Below, one piece after another: positions 48,601 through 60,600 of a stretch of 64,000 bases of DNA (positions are counted from its first letter, which is position 1; each line of letters begins with the position of its first letter). Below the pieces are notes generated by a model, which did no database searches, was not told the DNA's origin, and was given only the letters and a program-made list of their open reading frames with translations. The DNA comes from Nectonema munidae (Eukaryota; Nematomorpha; Nectonematoida; Nectonematidae), in NCBI GenBank assembly GCA_030549495.1, contig JAUIRK010000014.1, forward strand, positions 902,501-966,500. Reading direction: 5' to 3'. Both the position numbers and the translations under genes were made by a program.

Positions 48601-51600
48601 TTCTATTTCTTTCCAATGCAAATATGTCAATGAAAGTAATTTGAATAAAGACAGATCAAAATAAAGTAAAAATAAGGCTAAATTTAATGAAAACAGGTAA
48701 AAATATTTTTTAAAAAAAAGAGGTATTTTCGAAGAGGTTTTAATTGCTCAACCGTTAGCAAGACGTAATGGAAACAAAAGGGTGTCTGGATTGCTGACAT
48801 ACAACAAAAGAATGAAAGTAAATGTTCTATCATGAAAATAGGAACCACTTATTTTGTTTTTAGAGATGAATGCATTTAACGATAAGAAGTGAGTATGAAA
48901 ATCTCATTGTCTCATAGGCAGTCTGTAGAAACTCATTGCTGATCCCTATTTTAAGGTAAATTCTAATTTTTCACTATATATCATTTCTTTTTATAATTAT
49001 TTTTTTTATAAAAAATCTATAAAAAGTATATTTTTATTTTAGACCATATTTCATTTATTTGAACCACAAAGAAGAAACATTTATTCCTTTTTTTTCAAAA
49101 AAAATGAAACTTGAAAAAATAAACCTTAAATTTATAATTACTCAACAACCCAAAATCAGTGCTTCTAATGGAAACACAAAAAATAAGCTTCAAAAGATTT
49201 GTGCAATTAAAACTCCGGTTTCAAGCAAATAACTCTTTTATGTATGCAAGGAAAAAATTATTGAAGTGAATAAGCCATAATTTTGTTTTAATTTATCACT
49301 CAGCATTGTTACTTATTGAGTTTCCAAGTTTGTAGGGATTAATTTAAATAAATAGATCATAAATTAGAGCGGAAATGATGTTTACACCTTGATTGACGAT
49401 TTGTATATTTAGATAGAAAAGCATTATATACCGTTTTTAGTTTTATTTTGTTCTTTTGTTATTATACTTTGTCTTTTTTCAATTCTATTTTGTTTTTCTA
49501 AAATACAAAATGGAATTGCAAAAAAAGAAAATTGATTGGGAGCAAAGAGAATTACCAAAAGAAAAAATCGAATTGAAAAAACACGAATAGAACTAAAAAT
49601 GTTATATGATATTTTGTTTCAAATCACAACGCAAATCCGTTATTTTATACGGTATAATTATTTACCTTTTAGTGAAACACGATGGTGATAGAGCTGAACT
49701 TGCTCCTGAATATAAAATTGGAATTAACATAAACAAAGCATAACCAACCATACTTTACTCTGATATACGGAGAATCGCATTTTAATTACTTTTAATAAAC
49801 ATGTTTGCCTTTTAAAATGTCCAACTTTTAAGGTTTTCACGCGTTCTGTCTCAATGTTTGGGAACGGCCCCGCATATGTGTTCGTTCATATCTTCATTAA
49901 TAAATTCTTAGTTCATACTTCAAAATTCCAGATGCATCTTTGATCCATAGAGTACTTATTCGGAAAATTAGGAGATTGAATCTCCACAACTTCATCTTCT
50001 TTAAGGGCATGAAAACCAGCGTTTTTTGGACACTCCTCTGAAATAAAAAACAACTAAATATAACGCTAAAGGCAGACCTTCCTCAAAGAGGCAAATTTCT
50101 CTTAGTGACAATTTACAAACTTCAAGGGTAATTAAACATAATTTTTCTAAAAAAAACTCAATTAAAATGTTGATTTACATTTCTATAATAAATTTTAAAC
50201 TAATAAATATTTTACTCTATTCTAATTTATCTTATATAAAATTGAATAAATTGAAGAGAAGAAAACTAAAAATTTCAAATAAATGTATCTTTTTTTTATT
50301 TAAAAGAGGGGGAATGTAAATTTTGAATCTTCTCAAGGGGGAATGAGGCATAGAAGTTTGGCAACAACTGGTTTATATGACTGACACCTCACAAAATTAT
50401 TTTTTATATTCTTTTTATAAGGAGTATAAGGAATGTATTGAACAAAATAAGTTTCAAATGAAAAAATATTACGTCTCAAATAAGATGTTGAAGGATTACT
50501 TGACAATAAAGTTATAAAATGATTGTAATGGGAAGAGAAACAAAATTATTGCGTTAAAAAATTAAATAGACTTAAAAATAAAGTTATCGAGTTCGCTTTT
50601 GTGGAGACGAGTAATATTAGCGATGCACATTACCAAAAAATTTTAGAAAATTTCCATCCTACTCCAAACTGGTTAATTTTAAGCAAACATTCGAATATGG
50701 GATATCTATAAAATCATCGGTTAGGATCACAAATCCTTCTTCACTTATTTGAAAAGCTTTAATTTATTTTAGGAATTTCCATACTTTCCCAAATTTCAAA
50801 ACTTGGTTTATTATAATTTCAGTCAAGATAGACACTTTACCAAGAGCGTAACTAGAAAAGGAAAGGAAATCTTTTGCTCAACAATGATTCATAAAAATAT
50901 CATTTTATATTTCATCAACATCAAAATCTATAAAAAAAAATAATTTCCTAGATTTGATTCGTGACATAATTATGATCTACTAAAGTTTGGATGACTTTTC
51001 TTAGATAAAAAATCACCCTACCATTACGCTGCGATTTATTATTGAACAGCCATTTGGCTAAACGAAACAAATTTTTTTTATACTAAAGAATTTTCTTTAT
51101 GACAATATTCAAAAGCCAGATTTATGACCATTCTTTGTACGTATTTTTAAGCACTACGCCATTTTCCTCTGTTGATGACCATAGTGGTCGAAAATCGAGA
51201 ATGGAATGTGCTAAGTTGATTACAAGTAATGCTCCAAATGACCATTCTTTGGGCGTATTTTTAAGCACTACGCCATTTTCCTCTGTTGATGACCGTAGTG
51301 GTCGAAAATTTATCTTTAATTCGTTCCTTTTTTCATGATAAAAGTTTTACTGCCTATTAATTAAATTAATTTTTAGATGAATCTGGATTCAACAATCATC
51401 TTAAAGGCCAGATCAAAAAAGGTAAAAAAAAACAAAAAGTAATGACAATATTACCAACAAGAACTAAAAATACTACACTTTGGGTAGCGATCAAGTGCAC
51501 AAAAATTTTGCATTATAAAATATTTAATTCTGCCGTGAACGCCAAAATTTTTTGATATTTTTGAATGAGCTTCTAGAAGAGTTGCTTGAAAGACTGAATA

Positions 51601-54600
51601 ATAATAATGGATAATGCAGCTATTCACAAAAGACAGAGTGTTCGTGATTTTTTTTTGAAAATAGTAGTCGTGTAAAGCAGCAATTCCTTTCACCTTATTC
51701 TTATATGTTAAACCCTGCCAAAAATGTCTTTTCTAAAATCAAAAGTAAAAGTAAGCAGTTAAGCGATTCAACGCAAGATATTCAAGAAATGATCAAAGAA
51801 GCACTCATAACTAACGATGAATGATTTAAACAATTTTTTACAGATATATGTTTTTTATTATAAATTTAGCGATGAATGGGCAAAAGTATGAATCATTGTC
51901 ATTAATTTTTAATAATTAGTTTTTATTTTACTGAAAAATAAATCGCGTAGATTATTATAAAATAAAATTTTATAAGAAATTTAACAAAATTTAAATTATA
52001 CCAATGCGAAACGTTTCATCAGACGCCTTTTTATCAAGCAGAAAGGAGAAAACAAATTTAAATAAATTAACCCGAGTGTTATATAAAATATCTAACTCGT
52101 TCTTTATTGCTTGACTGCTTGTATGCTAAGTTTGCTGTATAAAATGCCATTTTATTTTGACGTAAAATTCTTACGTGTTTGAAAAGATGTTAACGAATCA
52201 CTTCTTGGGATTTTTGAGGATTCTTAAAATTAAGACAAAATATATATTGAAAAAATTAATGACGTATATAACCAAAAGTTATTTTGTGTGTGTGTTGTGG
52301 GCGTGTGTGTGTGTTGTGTGTGTGTGTGTTGTGTGCGTGTGTGTGTGTGTGTGTGTTGTGTGCGTGTGTGTGGGTGTGTGTGTGTGTGTGCGTGTGTGTG
52401 TATTTATTTATATTTAAATATACCATAAAATTCCAAATTAAATCCTATCTACTTTATAAGTACAGGCGAGCATCGTTTGTTTGGGCCTCGATTTAATGCA
52501 GAATGGCTTATAGTGCGTTTAAAGCATAGAGATTTTTTCAATATTCTTGAAATTTGGTATACTCATTATATTATAACTTTCTTTAGTATTTTTACAAATT
52601 TTCACCATCATTTTATATATAACCGATACTATAAATCATAATCGCATTCAACTGTAAAATTATATAACGATACTATAAATCATAATCGCATTTAACTGTA
52701 AAATTATCGTCTCGCCTCAAATCAGCCATGTCCATGGACATTATAATAGGACATTGTCCAAATATAAATAGGAGAAACTCCAACTCGTCGGCCGGGTCCA
52801 AAAATGTACTCATTTTTCCCAGAGATTGGCAGAGTTCTTCAAGACTATTTAAATACTTTTAAAATGAATAGATTATTTTAATTTGTATACATGTACACCA
52901 GGAAGGATTTAGATATAAATAAAAAAATTAATAAAACTAAGCATTTAAGGCAAGGGTGGTGACACGGCCTCATTAACCCCTTGGTAAATCCATCCGTGAT
53001 GAACAAGTGGTAAAAACTAAAAAAATTAATAATTAAATTTATTAATTTTCACAATTTAGTTAAAATGGGGTTGGATAATTTATGCACTACGATATTTGCT
53101 TATATGCGACTTATGTGTGCTATTGACTCTTAATATTATCGCCAAACCCACGGCCGATTTTGCAAATGTACTGTACTCTATCGTACGAAGCATTTATAAC
53201 GCGATCGCACTTCTTCAACCCCAACAATCGCTTACTAACGGTTCTCGCCTGCATAAGTGTATATGATATTGATTTTTCATTTACACTTCACATAAGAGAC
53301 TTTTTGAATATTTATATTTTAGCTTTGAATGGTAGGTTGTGATAGATTTAGAAATAAGTTTGTGGATTCAGTAGAGGTTTACCTTCTGTCTTTTTTGAGG
53401 AAAAGCTACAATCTTTTTCAAACAAACCTTTCGGACAAAGACATTCTTTGCAATTTTTTGGATTAGGATAGCCTCCGTTCTTACAATCGATCTTTTCTTC
53501 ACATGAGTCTACGTTAAAAAAGATAACTGGATTATACCTGCGCAATATCTTTATTATTATATGGAAAATAGGATTCAATCTTTCATGCGAATATAATTAA
53601 CCCTTTACACTTTCATGATAGCAAATTTATATACTACCTAAGGTTTTCATCATCAAAGGGAAAAAAGTTTTAATTAGGAGACACATTGAGAAGGGCATGG
53701 TAAGAAGGAAAGCTGAGACGACTAGTTTAGTGTGTTTTTAATATTCTGTAAGTGAGCAAAGTGAATGGAAGCAGTGAGAGAGCAAGCGTAAATATAACAC
53801 GGAAGAGAAAAAAAAGAAAGTACTTTTGCAGCATCGAAATTATTATAAAAAACGGAAGCATTAATTTATCAATATTTTGTATAAAATCAATCATAACTTT
53901 ATACTGCATAACTTTGGAGTTCAATCTTGGTAATGGTGCTTTCTTAGTTGAATGTAAGCGTTCATTTAAGTCAAACGAAAGCATTTCACTTATGAAGTGA
54001 TGAAGGCTTTCCTTAAAAATGACAAAAGTCATTTGAAAGATGTTTCAATTCTAAGGATATGTGACAAGCTGAATGAATAAAAATTGAGTAACTATGATTA
54101 CATTTGTTTGATTTTATTTAATGAGATATTGATTATGTTGTAGAATTATTATTCGTTAGCACTCCAGATCGCATTATACTCGAGTAAATCAGATAGGCAC
54201 AGATTACCAATGACAATAAAAGCTGGATAAGGTGTGTAAAAGCTAAAATTTAAATTTTTATTCAATAAACAAATTTTGCATGACTTTCGTTTTAAATTGT
54301 CACCCTTACATTATCCGATATACGTATATCAATCATAGAGATGTATCGGATATCCGCATAAGTGGATCATGCGCAAAAAATTTTACATCCACTTTACATC
54401 CTCATCCGCGGATTTTTTTTCATGTTAACATCCGCATCCGCAATTTTAAATCAATTTTTATAAATATCTATTGAAACTTTTCGTTTTTTTTGTTTAAAAC
54501 TTACAAGATTTGTTATGTCTTTAAATTCTAGTAAAAATGTAAAAAAGGATTAAAATAGTAAGATACTGTAAAATATAAAACATATAATTTTTTAAAAATA

Positions 54601-57600
54601 TTTTATATCCGCATAAAAATTTATTTTGGATATCCGCATCCGCTAGGATGTCAAATCTAATATCTGCATCCACATCGGCGGATGTAAAAAAAATTCACAT
54701 CCGATACATCTCTAAATTCAATCATACTAAGATCACTATTCAAAAATGAATGTTCAATAATTTAATGTTCAAGAAGTATGTAATACAATTTCTTAAAAAG
54801 CATCAGAAACATATCTCAAAATTTGATGATTATATCAATGATTTTTTATATTGTGTGTGTCTAAATTCAGGAAAATGTACATATATAGTCTTTACGAAAA
54901 ATCGTCAATTAAATAACGTTACTTTAAAAATGAGAGATGCCGAACTAAAACGCGTTAACTGCATAAGTTATTTAGGAGTCAACTTTATGAAGAATCTTTC
55001 ATGGTCATTACATATAAAATCAGTGACTACTAAAGTGTCTCGTCTTTCTGGTATCTTTTTTAAATTTAAAAAACACCTCACTTTAGAATCTAGAAAAATC
55101 GAGTATTATGCATATATATTTCCCATTAACAGATATGCTAACGTTATCTGGGGCTCGTCCAACACTTCACTTCTGGATAAATTAAATAAAAACTCTCAAG
55201 GTTGCATAAACATATATGAACTTAATGACCTGATGCATTGTAATTTTTTTTACTATTGCAAAACTAACTATCCCGATTTTTCGGATCTCTTTATCACAAA
55301 TGAATTTCATCATTCGTATGCTACCAGCTCGAAATATTTGTTACACCTTCCAAGACTAAACTTCCATTCTCACTTTAAATCACTGGCTTATCCCACAATA
55401 AATTTAATTATTTCCCTTAAGATTACTCTAGAGTCTAGACTTTAGTAATTATAGCATGTTCAAAAAATCCGCTACATATTCATTAAACTTTAGATAAAAA
55501 TAATAGATGATATGTATTTGTATTTAAATATATATTATTATTATTATCATCTATTCTTTTTTTCTCTTTAATCATTTTTCTTTTTCTAATCTTTTTTCTT
55601 TGGGTAAAATACATGTTAGCGTCTTTTTTTATTTGTTGTCTTTTCGTTTACGTATCTTTTCTTAATTTTCTCTTCTTTCTCATAAATACCTTCAACTTTC
55701 TACCAAGGCTCCAGATTTCTCGATGCCCACCTAATGAATACCATCTTCCTTCCTGTGGGATCAGAAACTCAAAAGAAACTTTATAATTTGTGCACCAATT
55801 TTTTAAAAATTAATCAATAAAGTTATTAAATATTATGTTTTATCAAATTGAAAAATATCAATAATTACATTTGAACTTAAGAATCTAAAGATTCTTGACA
55901 ATTACTTGGTTATGAATCAAAGGACGCATTATCCAAAAGGCTTAGAAGGGTTGAGCATAGGAGTACGGAGCAATAAAGGGTGAAAACAAAAAATGGTAGC
56001 CAAATTTCTTTTATGCATCTTCACATTCAATTTTCGACAAATAATTTTTGCCACTAATTTTTTGTTATTGGATTTATTAGCAAGCTAACAACTAGTTTTA
56101 CTTGCATACAAGTTTTGAGTTGTCAATGATGTGTTGTCAATTGTGGAAAATCAACTGCATTCCCTTAAATGTTTATAAGTCGGTGGAAAAGTCTGGTCAA
56201 CTCGTACCAAACCACTTTTACCAACTTGCCTTAATTATTTTAGTTAGTGAGAAAATCGTTTAGAGTTGGTATAACAAATAGGGCGAGTTGGTTGGTGCGA
56301 GTAGGTTTTGATGCCAGTTGAGTGTAAACCGCCGACGCATATATTTGGCTATCCTACTTACAGTTTAATGCGGAAATAAAATTATTCACTCTCATCATTG
56401 AAGGAAACTTTTAATTCTATCACTTATTACTTCAATTTTAGATGACCATCAAAATGGAATTGCATCCAAAAATTATAAAAACAAATTGAAGACTTTATTT
56501 CTTTTAATTACTATAAAACATTATCCATTTTTGACGGTTCCATGATGGTTATCCTTGATGAAAGAATGTGCGCTGGCATACTCAAGTTCCTTTCACTTGG
56601 CGAACTACTTGACATTATTCAGAAAATATTACGAGACATTTTTGACAACCTAACTGTTTAAAAAAGTCGTATATCTTTACAGACAAAATTAACACAGGAA
56701 TCAAGCAATTTCTTATTTTTAAACATTTGTGCTTAGCCATATTGTCATTATGTGTAAAAATTTGCTAACTTTTAGGCGAAAATGAATTCACATTGCCATT
56801 TTTTTTAGAAAATATTTCAACAGGGTATATAAAAAACAAATATCCTAATATTTTTTCAAAATGAACTTTTTACATAAGAATTTAATAAAGTCAGAATCTC
56901 AATCAAAGTAAAAATTTCCCTTATCATAAATTTCAGCTGAAAGACCACTTATTCAGAATTGAGGATTTGTTTGAGTTCTAAACAAAAGAATCGATCATAA
57001 ATCCTTTTTCTTCTCATATGAAATCTCTAAAAGAACATTTTTAGGAAAAATTTATTGAATATAAATGAAATTAAGAATTTAACTTAAAGTTTGAAAGATT
57101 CTCGCCATATTTTTACTTCATAATGCCCAATTTTTGAATTTTTAAGAATCTCAGTGGGAGATTTAAACAAAAACGCTGAAAAATCCAGCATTTCGACCTA
57201 TATACTAAATATAGATTACCTTCTTTGTGTAAGCAATTTCTTGTAGAAGTACCCTTCAACTTGATGTGATTATTCAATTGCTTACTGTTGTGCAATCAGT
57301 TAGAAATACTACCTCACTTTACAACCTGCACGCAAATGGATGCTACGCACTGCCATTGCAGAAAGTTAAGAGTCTAAAAACTTCAAATACGCTCCTTTTT
57401 TTACAATTTTTATGCAGAAAAAGGGTATGAATAAATGGGTGGTCGTAATCCCGGATAAGCCGGAGGATTTCCTCTAAACGCAAGTTGTATTAGAGAAAAT
57501 GTATATTAAATTATTTTATGTATATTAAGGTTGCAATCATGAAGTGGTCGTTAAGTGACATTCTACTGTATGTTAGGATATTAGATAAGATAGCATCTCT

Positions 57601-60600
57601 TTGATAAATGTGGGAATCATCTAAACAAAACTAGAGGTGATAATTTTTTACTTTGACAGTACGCCATGTTAATTTTTTTGATATCTAGGAAGGAAGGAGT
57701 ATAAGAACTTCCAATAGTCGCTTGGTACAAATTATTGCGAGTGATAATCGTGGCTCCGCTTTCAAAGTTAGCAGAAAAGGCCTAAAATAGAAAAGTAGAT
57801 TTAACAACGTGTAGCATACGTTCAAAGAAAACGGTCCATATAGTTGCATATTTGGAGAGATGGTAAAAGTAAAAAAGAATTGTTGGAAAGATGATGGGCC
57901 CTGCGACTATAAAGGCACAACAAGTTCTCAATTCCTCTATGATTCAACCAAAACCTAAAGTATTCAACGAACAAAAAAATTCCCTTACTTTTCCTGAAAA
58001 GTGCATGACGCTTCCATAATCGTATGTTATGTTGAGTTTTTCATTTTTATCAATACTAAATGCTTCAACGTTTTCAGGTTTAACCTAAAAAATAAAAAAA
58101 ATATGTTAATGAAGGTGCATTGTTAATACAATATTATTGTTATTATAGATCAAAACTGTCAAAAGGAAAATTGAAGAAAATTAAAACTTTAAAGTTTTTA
58201 TGTAGTGTAATTTTCATGTCAAGAAGAAAGAAGTATAAGTTATGCTGATTCATTAAACTTTTTAAGCCTAGCGTATTTTAACGTGCATATGGAAGTCTTT
58301 TTGTCAAAAAAATTGTCATACATAGATACTATTGACAATGCAATATGCTAGAATGGATATTCAACAGATACACAATCTTATATTACCTACTGTTATTCAA
58401 ATGCTTTCTATGTACTAATAATATAATTGGATGCAAAGTTTATTCAGGAGAAATACGTAAAATGAATATATACTAATCAATATACTAATTAGTTATAGTC
58501 GTGATAGTGCAAAAGAGAACTTGTGGTATACAAAGGTGATAATTATAGCTTATTGATATACTTAGATATAGAATTAATAAAATACACGGTAAAATCAGTC
58601 CACTATCCAAAATTATTAAAGATAATGTATTTATTCTTCTTGAGAGTACAATCCCTTGGCAAATCTTTTCCCAAATTTTAAGCGCCAAAAATAACGGAAG
58701 CACGTTAAAATACGTAATTAAAACGGAAATGATATAGAAAATCATTGCATATGCCAGTTGAATTGAATATTCATTTTGCAAAACCCCATAAAATTTAATA
58801 CCTTGAGAAGCTGCTATTTTCCAGGATGAGTGTATAATCTATTCATGGCGTATCAAGCAAAATCCTTTTATATCCATTTTTTCCTTCATTTTTTAAGTTT
58901 ATACCCATATGCGTATAAGTGCTAGTGGGTGATCAACGCTTCAGCTGATATTCTTGTCATATAGATGATTAGTTTATGCCCACTCTAACATTTTTAGGTA
59001 AAAAATTGTATATAAAATATTATATGTATTCATACTCAGAGGATAAAAGTTTTCCTCTTAATTTTTGAATACGTGCCTACTTTACTTTCATTACGCTAAA
59101 GGCAAGATGAATCATTGATAAGAAAGTATTGATAGGCGTTTATGATCAACCGTTACTATTTCAATAGAGTTAAATTTTCCAAAAAGAAATTACAAGTTAC
59201 TCTGTTTTAAAATGAATTTTATTTGTTTTAGAGACTTTAACTCTCTCGAAGAAATGTTATAAATTTCGATACGTTTCGAATTTAAGATTCCACAAACATA
59301 GCTAATAAATTCTTCAAGGCTGCTTTTCTTATTTTTAACCCTTAGAATTTTGGGTAAATATAAATTTTTTTATGATTATATTAAAAATTATTTTAGTGAT
59401 TTTATTTTAAATTAAACTTCAAGAATTATAAAGTGTTGAAAGAAATAATGCTATAACTACGTTAATTATTACAACCATTCTTTACAAAAAAACTGCAATA
59501 GTTAAGAGATATAGACTGAAAAGATAAAGAAAATATGATAAATACATCTGATAAAGAAAGATCAAAAGAAACAAGATATTGGTGTTGCACACCGGAGAAT
59601 AAATTGACCAAATATTCTTCGTCTTACAGAACTTCTACAAGCTATAATAAGTGATGAAAAGCAACATTGCAAAAGGAATTTGTTCAGGCTCAAGACTTAT
59701 ACCGGTGGTTTCATATCACTATTAGTAAAAATTACTTTTTAGTTTTTTTAGTTACTTATCTATTCTTTGTTGGTTGGTTGGTAAGTTTTCTTTATATATA
59801 TTTCCTTAATAAAAAATGTGCATTTTTCATTTTGGTTTTTGCCTATATTTGATTTGATTTTGTCATTTATATCTAACACAGAGAATTTGGTGAAATAAGC
59901 CAAAATTATCATAAGCATGAGTAAATACACTTACACACTGCAAATGTTGAAAGCGAGAATATTTTAAGACAAATGATATTCTCACTAATTAAGTAAAATT
60001 TTACATAAATTCCAAGTAAAATGCTTATTTTCTTATTCTGCTGCCTTAGACTAATTTGCACTAACGAAATCGACTTCATCTCATATCACATTTTTATATT
60101 TGGGGTTATATAAAATAAATATTTTTACTCTTTGAAGATTCAACTGCAGGTACTTGTCTCTATCGTGTCTTGAATTTTCGTGAAGCAAACCCAAGGCGTG
60201 TCCAATTTGCTCTATTACGACTTTAAGCTAAAAAGGCAGGTTACGCAAATGTGCAATATAATGAGAATAATAAGAGGCTACTTCTATGCAGTTAGGAAAA
60301 TCTAGATAAATCGATTGCTTTCCAGATATTCTTCCAACGTAGCTGCGACATCTTTAAAAATAAAAGGAGGTGAAATGAAATCTCTCTATAGCAAGTTTTA
60401 GATGAAGTTTGAAAAGAGAAAATCGCTACCCAAATTCCTACTTGTGTGCCTACTTTGTGTTTGTGCTATTACACATGCGTCTACACTTTTATATGAGAAT
60501 TGAAGGCAAGTTAAGGAGAAATTTCTGGACTTACGTGTGGTCATTCACGTCTTCAAAGTAGATGTAGTTTGATATCTCGGTTTCATTCTCCATTTGTTTG

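Noticed and set aside
52175-52496. ORFs of 70-80 codons rich in V and C
   Set aside because: They read through the TG microsatellite and have no protein character outside it.
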